Positions 54,547 to 62,761 of a stretch of DNA of 64,000 bases are shown in pieces. The number at the start of each line of letters is the position of its first letter. The first letter of the stretch is position 1. The stretch lies in NCBI RefSeq assembly GCF_900002575.1, contig NZ_LN650648.1:2333565-2397564 (forward strand), written 5' to 3'. The notes beneath the pieces were generated by a model. The model had not been told where the DNA came from. It saw only the letters and a list, made by a program, of their open reading frames with translations, and did no database searches. The DNA is from Romboutsia hominis. Its GTDB lineage: Bacteria > Bacillota > Clostridia > Peptostreptococcales > Peptostreptococcaceae. A program made the position numbers and the translations under genes.

Positions 54547-55701
54547 TTGAAAAAGAAATATAATATTTTAAAACTTATGACTTTAATTTTTTTCTTTGCT
54601 TTTATATTTATAGTACCTTTAAGTACATTGTTTACTGAAGATAAAAAAATTAGTGAAATAGAAAATAAAATACTTAATCAGTTTCCACAAATTTCTCTAG
54701 AAGATATCTATAGTAAAAGATTCTTTAAGGATTTTGATAAATATACTTCTGATCAATTTCCGCTTAGAGCTAATTTTTTAGAAATAAAAAATTCTTTTAG
54801 CTATTTAGTAGGGCAAAGAGAATTTAGAGAAATATATCTAGGAAAAAAACATAGACTTATGGAAAAGTTTGTATTTAATAAGGATATAATAGATAAAAAT
54901 ATTTCCCAGGTCATAAATATGTCAAAATATGTTTACGATAAATATAATATATCTTCTACCTTAATGATAGTACCTAATTCTATAGCCTTTTATAAAGATG
55001 AGCTTCCTTCTTGGGCTATAACTGATAATCAATATGATGCTCTAAATTATATAAATAATAATATAAAATCTATTTCTAAAGACATAGAGCTATCTAATGG
55101 TAATAGTTTTATTAATTTTTATACTCCTTATAATATTTTAAATAAATATAAACAATTACCAATATACTTTAATACAGACCACCATTGGACTCAGCTTGGG
55201 GCAAAAATAGCTTATGATGATATGAATAATACACTTAATATAGATAATATTTTAAAAGATTATAATAAAGTATCTAATAATTTTTATGGTACCTATTATT
55301 CAAAGGCAATGCTACCTATGATAAATGGTGATGATATATACTCTTATGATAAATATAACAATTTTAATATAGCTATTGATTTTAATAAAAAATACAATAC
55401 TTTGTATGATAAGGATAAGCTAAGTGGAAAAAATAAATATCAATACTTTCTTCATGGAGATCCTGGTATATGTCTTATAGATGGTAGTGGATATGGTGAA
55501 ATTTTAATATTTAAAGATTCTTATGCTCATAACTTTATCCCATTTTTAGCTTATGATTATGCTAAGATACATGTTATTGACCCTAGATATTATAAGGTAG
55601 ATATAGATAAGTACTTAAGTGAAAATAATATTGATAAAATTCTTTATATACATAATCTACAAAGTATAAATACTTATAATCTCTATAGAAATATACTTTA
55701 A
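54547..55701 (+). CDS. DHHW-family protein (AlgX/SGNH-like acyl transfer partner)
   Basis: The 384-residue protein has an N-terminal signal anchor (about 10-28), an outside domain with NTDHHWTQLGA giving the DHHW name, and FKDSYAHNFIPFL late in the sequence, where the Ser of an SGNH-type site would lie. Such proteins complete polymer O-acetylation started by MBOAT proteins. The start is TTG at 54547 with GGAGG upstream, 10 bases after the MBOAT stop. The operon ends at a strong hairpin. Confidence 0.9.
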   Translation: MKKKYNILKLMTLIFFFAFIFIVPLSTLFTEDKKISEIENKILNQFPQISLEDIYSKRFFKDFDKYTSDQFPLRANFLEIKNSFSYLVGQREFREIYLGKKHRLMEKFVFNKDIIDKNISQVINMSKYVYDKYNISSTLMIVPNSIAFYKDELPSWAITDNQYDALNYINNNIKSISKDIELSNGNSFINFYTPYNILNKYKQLPIYFNTDHHWTQLGAKIAYDDMNNTLNIDNILKDYNKVSNNFYGTYYSKAMLPMINGDDIYSYDKYNNFNIAIDFNKKYNTLYDKDKLSGKNKYQYFLHGDPGICLIDGSGYGEILIFKDSYAHNFIPFLAYDYAKIHVIDPRYYKVDIDKYLSENNIDKILYIHNLQSINTYNLYRNIL

Positions 55702-55716
55702 AATAAACATTATTAA

Positions 55717-55762
55717 AAAAGCTATGAAATGTATAGTTTAATCTATACAGTTCATAGCTTTT
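55717..55762. terminator. Bidirectional terminator between the DHHW gene and agrC
   Basis: Arms AAAAGCTATGAA-(A/C)-TGTATAG pair around a 6-base loop with flanking A/T runs, lying between converging genes. Confidence 0.88.
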
Positions 55763-55869
55763 ATACTATCTTAAATATTTATTTATATATTTAAAATATT
55801 CCCTTTATGTTTTGCTATAGTACCCCTGATGATAAAATACCGTCTGTAAAAATTTATGACAACTATATT

Positions 55870-57129
55870 TTATACTGAAAATAATATTTTAAATTCTGTA
55901 TAATCAACATTGCTATCTACATAAATCTTTCCTTTGTTCTTTTCCACTAATTCTTTTACTATTGCTAATCCAAATCCATTTTCTTTTTTATTCATATCTG
56001 TTTTCGTTGTAAAACCTTCATCAAAAATTTTATCAATTATTTTATCTTCTATTTTAGGTCCATTATTTTTAATACTTATGTATATATTATTAAATATTTT
56101 ATATGTTTTTATAATGATTAAACCATTATTGCCTAATGCTGTTATAGAATTACTTATTATATTTGATAGTATTTTTTGCAGATCATACTCTGATATATTT
56201 AAGTTTTGGATGTCGCTTTCCTCTTCTACTATTATGTTTATATCTTTAAAATCGAAAGAATTAACTATACATGTAATTATAGAATTTTCATTTGATATAA
56301 TTTTTATATTACCTGATACTTGATTATTTCCATTTATTATATGTTTTAGAAGATCACCTAATCTTTCATATTGTTCCATTATATATAGTCCATTTATGTA
56401 AGAGATTTGTGAACCATAGTCATGCTTTATTTTTTTAAGTTCATTATTTTTATTACTTAATGCTATATTTAACTTTTCTATTTCATTAATTTTTTTGTTT
56501 ATACTTAAAACATACATAAATAGTGATATTAAAAATACAATACAACTAATTATTATTAAATTCTTAAAAACAACACTATCATTTCCATGTATGATTAATG
56601 ATAAAGAAAGTATATAGTCAAAAGAAAGTACGAAAAATACTCCAACTTCAAAGCAATATTTATATCTACTAAAAATATTATATATTGAATATATTTTATT
56701 TTTAAATACCAATATAAGTATTTCTATTGTATACATTGGTAAATACATAGTCAATATTGTAGATAATTCAGGATTATTTAATAGATCTTGTGTATATGAC
56801 CAATGTATATTCCCAGCTATTATCACAGACATTTGCATTATAATGTATATTATAAAATATGAAGTTATTGCTTTACTATAATGGTTAAAATAAGAACATG
56901 CTATTATAACCATGTTAAGTATATTCATTATAATTATAGATAAAGATGTTCCTCCTATTAATTTAGTTACTATAATTATATTTGCAAATATAACTATAGC
57001 TGTAAGTATAAATTTAATAGTTCCATCCTTTTTGCTAATTAGTCCTTCTTTTTTCAAACAGTAGTACGGAAAATAACTTATTAATATAGACTGTATTATA
57101 GAATTTGTTATGTCTGCTATATTTAACAT
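55870..57129 (-). CDS. agrC: AgrC-like sensor histidine kinase
   Basis: The 419-residue protein has six to seven membrane helices (to about residue 215), then a kinase domain with the phospho-acceptor KKIKHDYGSQIS (about residue 238) and a GHKL ATPase domain with NIISNSITALG and GFGLAIVKELVEKN. This is the AgrC layout. It starts 1 base after the agrD stop and is the third gene of agrB-agrD-agrC. No agrA follows; the operon ends at a bidirectional hairpin. It should detect the cyclic peptide made from AgrD. Confidence 0.92.
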   Translation of the reverse strand: MLNIADITNSIIQSILISYFPYYCLKKEGLISKKDGTIKFILTAIVIFANIIIVTKLIGGTSLSIIIMNILNMVIIACSYFNHYSKAITSYFIIYIIMQMSVIIAGNIHWSYTQDLLNNPELSTILTMYLPMYTIEILILVFKNKIYSIYNIFSRYKYCFEVGVFFVLSFDYILSLSLIIHGNDSVVFKNLIIISCIVFLISLFMYVLSINKKINEIEKLNIALSNKNNELKKIKHDYGSQISYINGLYIMEQYERLGDLLKHIINGNNQVSGNIKIISNENSIITCIVNSFDFKDINIIVEEESDIQNLNISEYDLQKILSNIISNSITALGNNGLIIIKTYKIFNNIYISIKNNGPKIEDKIIDKIFDEGFTTKTDMNKKENGFGLAIVKELVEKNKGKIYVDSNVDYTEFKILFSV

Positions 57130-57130
57130 A

Positions 57131-57253
57131 CTACCTCTTGTTTTTCATTGATTCAGGCATTTTCTCAGTCCCTACTAATAAAAGAGAAGCTGCTCCTGTA
57201 TTCATAACAACTATTGATAATAAACACATTAACCCACCTATTATTTTTTTCAT
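57131..57253 (-). CDS. agrD: AgrD autoinducer peptide precursor with Ser in the ring position
   Basis: An ATG at 57253 with GGGGG nine bases upstream opens a 40-codon frame ending TAG at 57131. The N-terminal half is amphipathic (KKIIGGLMCLLSIVV), as in AgrD. The core is NTGAASLLLV and the tail GTEKMPESMKNKR carries the conserved KMPES-type motif. Aligned on that tail, Ser23 occupies the place of the usual ring Cys, with a five-residue ring Ser-Leu-Leu-Leu-Val expected. It lies between agrB (4 bases) and agrC (1 base). Confidence 0.9.
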   Translation of the reverse strand: MKKIIGGLMCLLSIVVMNTGAASLLLVGTEKMPESMKNKR

Positions 57254-57257
57254 TTTG

Positions 57258-57833
57258 CTAGTCCCCCTTAATTTTGATTTTATATTTTTTATTAAACATA
57301 AGACATGAGTCTATAACTAATGTCCATGTTATAATACTACTATAAATTCCTTTTGAGCTTAATATTAAAGCTATTATAAAGAATATAATACAACTTATTG
57401 TTGCAATAATTCTATTTTTTCTTATTAAATCTTCCCTAGTAAGTGGCATATCTTCATTAATTATTGGTGCTTGATGATATACACTAAATATATTTATTAA
57501 ATTTAATAGTATAATACTAATAAAATTTAAATTATTATTTATAGATAAAATAATAATAATCCCTGATAGAATAATTGTTGCTACTAGGCATTTAATTTGT
57601 GTACTTTCATGATATCCACCTGTAAATGGTTTTGTAAGTCCCATGACAATCATTACTAAAGATATCTCTTTAAAAAGACCTAATAAAGAAAATAATAATA
57701 TAACAATAAATATTTTTGTTATTTCAAATAAAAATATACTTAATGTATACTCAATTTCCTCTTTTACTTCGTTTGTGTATCCATTATGATCACAAACATC
57801 TTCTGTAAAACTTCTTATTTTTTCTCTAATCAT
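57258..57833 (-). CDS. agrB: AgrB-like peptide cyclase/protease
   Basis: The 191-residue membrane protein has the AgrB active-site segment KPFTGGYHESTQIKC, with His75 and Cys82 seven residues apart as in S. aureus AgrB (His77, Cys84). Four to six membrane helices are visible. It cuts and cyclises AgrD. It is the first gene of the agr operon; its last codons contain the ribosome site of agrD. Confidence 0.95.
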   Translation of the reverse strand: MIREKIRSFTEDVCDHNGYTNEVKEEIEYTLSIFLFEITKIFIVILLFSLLGLFKEISLVMIVMGLTKPFTGGYHESTQIKCLVATIILSGIIIILSINNNLNFISIILLNLINIFSVYHQAPIINEDMPLTREDLIRKNRIIATISCIIFFIIALILSSKGIYSSIITWTLVIDSCLMFNKKYKIKIKGD

Positions 57834-57885
57834 TTATATTCCCTTTTTATATATTTTAATTTTTTTATAAATTAATATTTTAAAA

Positions 57886-57927
57886 TAAAAATGTTCTCTG
57901 TAATATTATAGCTAGAGAACACTTTTA
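57886..57927 (-). terminator. Terminator after the Amidase_6 gene
   Basis: Arms AAAAGTGTTCTCT / AGAGAACATTTTT with a 15-base loop and a T run on the minus strand, 20 bases past the stop. It separates the gene from agrB. Confidence 0.85.
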
Positions 57928-57947
57928 TTTCAACAATATATTTCATA

Positions 57948-58460
57948 TTATTGGTAATATCCTAATATTTTTATATATCTTCTCTCTCCCTCTTTTAAAC
58001 TAAGGGGATAATCTAGTAAATCATAAGTATGTTGACATATAAGGTAATCTAATAAATATTCACCTTCTAATATTATGTCTGTAACTATCATTGCATGATA
58101 TGCTACATTATCATATACAAGTTGCACTATATCTCCTAGCTCTAATTCATTATATACTGCATCTCTTGCATATACTCCATAGTTTTCAGTTGAGATGCTA
58201 TTATTACCTACTACATATTTATAAAAAGGCTCTGCTGCTGTCCAAGTTGGAGTTCTTGAATATTCACTATACCAATACCATTTTTTAAGTACATGTTCTC
58301 CAATATTATCAAAAGGAATATTCCCAGCCCTTAGGCACTGCGATATATAATTTGTGCAGTCACCTCCATAAAGTTCATAGTTTGCATAATCAGGATTATG
58401 ATCTAGTGCCCATTTTCTAGCATAAGCTACTGCTTTTTCTCTATCATATTCTTTTAGCAT
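57948..58460 (-). CDS. Amidase_6-domain protein (putative amidase, NlpC/P60-like fold)
   Basis: The 170-residue protein matches the Amidase_6 outline: YDREKAVAYARKWALDHNPDY, then GGDCTNYISQCLRAGNIPF with the catalytic Cys, and a His in YHAMIVTD. Such domains hydrolyse amide bonds in peptidoglycan or related peptides. No signal peptide or anchor is seen, which is unusual since many members are secreted. GGGGG precedes the ATG. It follows the DUF3298 gene by 16 bases. Confidence 0.85.
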   Translation of the reverse strand: MLKEYDREKAVAYARKWALDHNPDYANYELYGGDCTNYISQCLRAGNIPFDNIGEHVLKKWYWYSEYSRTPTWTAAEPFYKYVVGNNSISTENYGVYARDAVYNELELGDIVQLVYDNVAYHAMIVTDIILEGEYLLDYLICQHTYDLLDYPLSLKEGERRYIKILGYYQ

Positions 58461-58476
58461 ATTATCCCCCTAAAAA

Positions 58477-59112
58477 TTATTTTCTGCATATTTTTTTCTT
58501 TGCATAATCACTTAAATAATCTTCAAATTCATAAAAACTAATCTTAAATTCTATCGGTGTAGATATTAATTTATCAAACTCATAACTAGAAAAACATATG
58601 ACCACTGCATTTTCTTCTATATAAAAAGATTGGTCTTTTGTTATTCCTAAAAAACCTTCAATATCTTCTTCATCATAACAATACCTCTCTAGTATAGAGT
58701 CTATATTATCTATTATCTTTTCATTTATCCTTTTTATATAGTAGCTGTCTTTTTTAAATAAATCATCTAATGTTATATATTTACCTTCTTTTAAATCATA
58801 GTTATATGAATTTATATAACTTATTCCATATAGTCCAGCTATTTGAGAAAACTCTATAACTATACTTATCATATCTTCAGTATTTAAATGTACACTATAC
58901 TCTGACATTATGTTTTTGTTTATGTTTATATAGTCAAATTCATTTTGTAATTCTATAACTTCTTTAAATGTTTCTACATCTTCATACATATCTTTGTTAA
59001 GTTTATTTACTTTATTATGGTTTATACCTTCAGTTTGTATAATTGGATAGTTCAAGTTATAAGATATTCCTTTATGCACTTCGTTGATTTGGTTTTTATC
59101 AACATATAACAT
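58477..59112 (-). CDS. DUF3298-domain protein
   Basis: The 211-residue protein has the DUF4163/DUF3298 pattern: NLNYPIIQ early, then SYNYDLKEGKYITLDDLFKKDSYY and a terminal FEFKISFYEFEDYL-like region. This domain occurs in RsiV-type anti-sigma sensors that bind lysozyme and in lipoproteins. Here there is no membrane helix or signal, so it may be cytoplasmic. AGAGGTGG precedes the ATG. It is the first gene of a pair with the Amidase_6 gene. Confidence 0.8.
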   Translation of the reverse strand: MLYVDKNQINEVHKGISYNLNYPIIQTEGINHNKVNKLNKDMYEDVETFKEVIELQNEFDYININKNIMSEYSVHLNTEDMISIVIEFSQIAGLYGISYINSYNYDLKEGKYITLDDLFKKDSYYIKRINEKIIDNIDSILERYCYDEEDIEGFLGITKDQSFYIEENAVVICFSSYEFDKLISTPIEFKISFYEFEDYLSDYAKKKICRK

Positions 59113-59294
59113 TTACTTCCACCTCTTTATTTTTACCTTTATTACTTTATATGAATAGGTTCTTTATTTTGATATATATTATATATAAAGTTATATTTGT
59201 ATATTTTTTGTTACATATATACTATTGAATATATTGCTATACTTTAATATAATAAGTATATTGTTGGAAAATGATAAAGAAAGAAGGGATTATT

Positions 59295-60305
59295 TTGTCG
59301 AGAAAGAAGAATAAAAAAAGGCTTTCACCTTTGGCAAAGTTCGTTATATTCTTGGCTGTACTAGTTGTTGCTTTTCCTTTAGCAGCCTTTGGATATCTAT
59401 ACTTTAAACTAAATAGTATTCATGATTCTAGTGTAAACTCAGATATATTGAACAACAATCAATATAAAAATGAAAAAGGAATTACTAATATACTATTAAT
59501 AGGTACTGATGAAAGACCTGGTGAAAAAACATCAAGATCTGATACGATGATGATACTTACTATTGATAACAAGAATAAGAGTTTAAAACTTACATCACTA
59601 GCTCGTGACGCATATGTTGATATTCCTGGACATGGAAAACAAAAACTTACACATGCTTATGCATATGGAAAAGAAAGCTTACTTATAGAAACTATCGAGA
59701 AAAACTTCGAAGTTGATATTCAAGACTATGCTACTGTTAACTTCTATTCATTTATGGATATAGTTGATGCATTAGGTGGCGTTGAAGTAGATGTTAAAGA
59801 AAATGAAATAAAAGAAATGAATAAGTTTATACCAGAAACTTATAAGTGGGATAATGACCCTAATAAAGGTGAAATTAAGTATATAGAACATGCTGGTAAC
59901 CAAAAACTTAATGGATACCAATTACTTTCTTACTCTCGTATAAGAAAGAATGACTCTGCTTTTGAAAGAGATAGAAGACAAAGAAATGTTATACAAGGTC
60001 TAATAAACGGAGTTAAGAATTTACCTGTAACTAAATACCCTGAGTTATTAAATACTATACTTCCTTATGTTAGAACTAACATGAGTCCTACTGAAATAAT
60101 AGGATTAGGTACTAAAGTTTTAAGTATGGGTAATTTAGAGTTAAAGCAAATGGAATTCCCTATAGATGATGGTGTTCACAGTACAGGTCATATTATAAGT
60201 CATCAAACTGGATGGGTACTTGAATTTACTCCAGATAGTTTAGATATACTACATGACTTTATCTTCAAGGATATAATGCCTAAAGATAATCCTAATATGA
60301 AATAG
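59295..60305 (+). CDS. LytR-CpsA-Psr (LCP) family cell-wall polymer ligase
   Basis: The 336-residue protein has a short basic N terminus, a membrane anchor (about 12-37) and an LCP domain with ILLIGTDERPGEKTSRSDTMMI, the SLARDAYVDIPGHG phosphate-binding segment and SYSRIRKNDSAFERDRRQR. LCP proteins attach wall polymers (teichoic acid-like) to peptidoglycan. The start is TTG at 59295 with GAAGGGA upstream. It is monocistronic on the plus strand, away from cwp19. Confidence 0.95.
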   Translation: MSRKKNKKRLSPLAKFVIFLAVLVVAFPLAAFGYLYFKLNSIHDSSVNSDILNNNQYKNEKGITNILLIGTDERPGEKTSRSDTMMILTIDNKNKSLKLTSLARDAYVDIPGHGKQKLTHAYAYGKESLLIETIEKNFEVDIQDYATVNFYSFMDIVDALGGVEVDVKENEIKEMNKFIPETYKWDNDPNKGEIKYIEHAGNQKLNGYQLLSYSRIRKNDSAFERDRRQRNVIQGLINGVKNLPVTKYPELLNTILPYVRTNMSPTEIIGLGTKVLSMGNLELKQMEFPIDDGVHSTGHIISHQTGWVLEFTPDSLDILHDFIFKDIMPKDNPNMK

Positions 60306-60315
60306 ATTTTTAATT

Positions 60316-60350
60316 AAAAACACCCTATAAACTTTTATAGGGTGTTTTTA
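60316..60350 (+). terminator. Terminator of the LCP gene
   Basis: Arms AAAACACCCTATAAA / TTTATAGGGTGTTTT, followed by T and A/T sequence, 12 bases past the stop. Confidence 0.9.
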
Positions 60351-60366
60351 TTATAATTATATAAAT

Positions 60367-60404
60367 AAAAGAGTTATTCTAGTTAAATAGAATAACTCTT
60401 TTTT
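60367..60404 (-). terminator. Terminator of the Cwp19-like gene
   Basis: Arms AAAAGAGTTATTCT / AGAATAACTCTTTT with an 8-base loop, and a T run on the minus strand, about 15 bases past the stop. Confidence 0.9.
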
Positions 60405-60419
60405 ATTAACAATCTACTA

Positions 60420-62507
60420 TTATTTAACTAAATTTACTACATTATTAAAGGCAGTATCATTTATTCCCCCACCTATTTTGTGTATGCTTTGTGTATTTTT
60501 TACACCTAATACAGTCTTTTGAGTTTCACTAATAGTATCTCCTAAGATAACAATAGGAGAATTAAGTTTTGCAGCTAATGGTCCTGCTGTTAGTGCATCT
60601 ACTAGTGGGTTACTTTTTGTTACTAGTAATGTGTTGTATTTATTTTGAGGATAAAACTTTCCTATTATCTTTGCATTAGTTTCTTGTCTATCATCACCAG
60701 ATATTCTATTATTTAATACATTATTTAAAGTTATTTTATTTACTTGTTTTATAACTTCATCAGATAATACAGTTTTTCCACCTACAAAATAAGCCTCTTG
60801 TATACCTTGTGATTTTAACCAATTATATACATTTTCGCTTAAACTATCTTTTCCAGATAATATTATAGGTTGTTTATCTATACCAGCTTGTGATGCTATA
60901 GATAATGCATCTACTTCACCATATCCACCTGCTAAATATACCTTATTTATATCAACTTTTTCTGATATTCTTTTAGCTATTTGAAGAGATGTTTCATATC
61001 TATCTATGCCACCTATTCTAGTTAATGACACACTTGGTAATATAGATTTTAATTCATCCATTACTTTATTATTTACAGAACCTTCTCCACCTATAACTAT
61101 TATATTACTTGGATTTAATCTTTTGATTTCATCTTTTGTAGAAGTTGGTATACCGTCTTTTTGAACTAGTAATATTGGAGCATCATTTACTGATGCAAGT
61201 GGTGTAGCTGTTACTCCATCTACTACTGAATTACCATTTGTAAGTATTACAGTTTTTGCTCCTTCTTTCCATCCTTCTTTGCTTATTTTGCACGCTGTTT
61301 CGTATCTATCTTCTCCTTTAAGCTCTGTTATTTTTATATTATTTACATAAAGGTCTTTCATGTCACTTTGAAGTTTAGAATTTTTTACTATATCACGTGC
61401 TGAGAAATACATACTTCCTTTTATATCACTGTATTGTCTATTTAAGTTTATTTGTTCTTTAATTTCTCCTGCTACATCTTGACCTGGGTAATCTCCTGTC
61501 CCATTTTTGTATACACCTTGTCCTATATATAAATCTACATCGTATCCTCTTACTTCATTTGCCCACCAACTAACTAATTTTGAATAATCAGCTGCAGAGT
61601 ATCCTATTGGCCAATAAAGCTGAGGAACTACATAATCTACTAGGCCTTGTCTTATCCAAGTTCTAGTATCTGCAAAGTCATCTGAATAACTCTCTGCTCC
61701 TCTTGTATCTGAACCTGTTGGATCACTATCTTTATTTCTCCATATACCTTTTGGGCTTACTCCAAACTCTACATTTGGCTTTATTTCTTTTATGGAAGTT
61801 TTAACTTCTTTTAATAAAGTATTTACATTTTCTCTTCTCCAGTCCTCTATACTTTGTCCTGGCTTTTTATATTTATTATAAGTGTCACTATCATCTATAC
61901 CACTTCTATAGAAGTAGTCATCAAAGTGAACTCCATCTATATTGTAATTTTTAACAACCTCATTAACAGAATCCACTACATGCTTTCTAACTTCAGGAAG
62001 CCCTGGATTGTATATAAGCGCTTCATTGCTTCCATTTTTACACTTAAGTACCCAGTCTGGGTGTAATCTAGCTGGATTGTTACTTGCTAGTTTACTTAAG
62101 TCTGTTCCGCTAGTTGTTACTCTATATGGATTAAACCATGCATGAAACTCCATACCTCTTTTATGTGCCTCATCTATTAAAAATGGTAATGGGTCATAAC
62201 CTGGGTCTTTTCCTTGAGTACCTGTTAAATATTCTGACCAAGGATTTATATTTGATTTATAAATAGCATCTGCCTTTGGCCTAACTTGAACTACTACTGT
62301 GTTTATTCCCACAGATTTTAGCTTATCTAATAATTCTATGTACTCTCTTTTTTGAGCAGTTTCATTATTTTTACTACTAGGCCAATCCATGTTGTAAACT
62401 GTTGATATCCAAGCTGCTCTCATCTCTTTATCACTTGCTGATACATTGACAGTTGATGCTGATAGTATCATTAAAAAAGATACTATAAATGCTTTTAATT
62501 TTTTCAT
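60420..62507 (-). CDS. Cwp19-like cell-wall protein: GHL10 domain plus three CWB2 repeats
   Basis: The 695-residue secreted protein has a signal peptide (1-25), a GHL10/DUF187 glycosidase-like domain (about 28-370; MRAAWISTVYNMDWPS, FHAWFNPYRV, DGVHFDDYFYR, YVVPQLYWP) and three CWB2 (PF04122) domains (about 385-480, 485-580, 590-690; each with a GGxxx or GGEGSV-type turn). CWB2 triads bind the wall PSII-type polymer. The build matches C. difficile Cwp19, a peptidoglycan lytic enzyme. GGGGG precedes the ATG; terminators flank it. Confidence 0.93.
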   Translation of the reverse strand: MKKLKAFIVSFLMILSASTVNVSASDKEMRAAWISTVYNMDWPSSKNNETAQKREYIELLDKLKSVGINTVVVQVRPKADAIYKSNINPWSEYLTGTQGKDPGYDPLPFLIDEAHKRGMEFHAWFNPYRVTTSGTDLSKLASNNPARLHPDWVLKCKNGSNEALIYNPGLPEVRKHVVDSVNEVVKNYNIDGVHFDDYFYRSGIDDSDTYNKYKKPGQSIEDWRRENVNTLLKEVKTSIKEIKPNVEFGVSPKGIWRNKDSDPTGSDTRGAESYSDDFADTRTWIRQGLVDYVVPQLYWPIGYSAADYSKLVSWWANEVRGYDVDLYIGQGVYKNGTGDYPGQDVAGEIKEQINLNRQYSDIKGSMYFSARDIVKNSKLQSDMKDLYVNNIKITELKGEDRYETACKISKEGWKEGAKTVILTNGNSVVDGVTATPLASVNDAPILLVQKDGIPTSTKDEIKRLNPSNIIVIGGEGSVNNKVMDELKSILPSVSLTRIGGIDRYETSLQIAKRISEKVDINKVYLAGGYGEVDALSIASQAGIDKQPIILSGKDSLSENVYNWLKSQGIQEAYFVGGKTVLSDEVIKQVNKITLNNVLNNRISGDDRQETNAKIIGKFYPQNKYNTLLVTKSNPLVDALTAGPLAAKLNSPIVILGDTISETQKTVLGVKNTQSIHKIGGGINDTAFNNVVNLVK

Positions 62508-62675
62508 TTTTTCCCCCTATTATATAAAATCCAAATTTTAAACTTAATTTATAGTATATAGAAACACATTTATCCAGTCAATTTATATACTATGTCACAA
62601 AAATTTCTATTGTTTTAAAATTTATTTACTATATTTATTTTAATTAATATTTTTATAGCTTATTTTTACTAAAAA

Positions 62676-62715
62676 AGAGTATTCTATCAGAGCTTTAGCC
62701 CTAATAAAATACCCT
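62676..62715 (-). terminator. Terminator of the NlpC/P60 gene
   Basis: Two 18-base arms (62676-62693 and 62698-62715) pair at every position if G-U pairs are allowed, with a 4-base loop and TTTTTT after it on the minus strand. It lies about 46 bases past the stop. The remaining AT-rich gap to cwp19 shows nothing else. Confidence 0.88.
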
Positions 62716-62761
62716 AAAATTTTTTTGATATTATCTTTAGTTAATATAAGTTTATTATATT

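Noticed and set aside
53160-55701. MBOAT and DHHW genes as dltB and dltD
   Set aside because: dltA and dltC are absent, and the DHHW motif and DUF4358 partner point to another acylation system.
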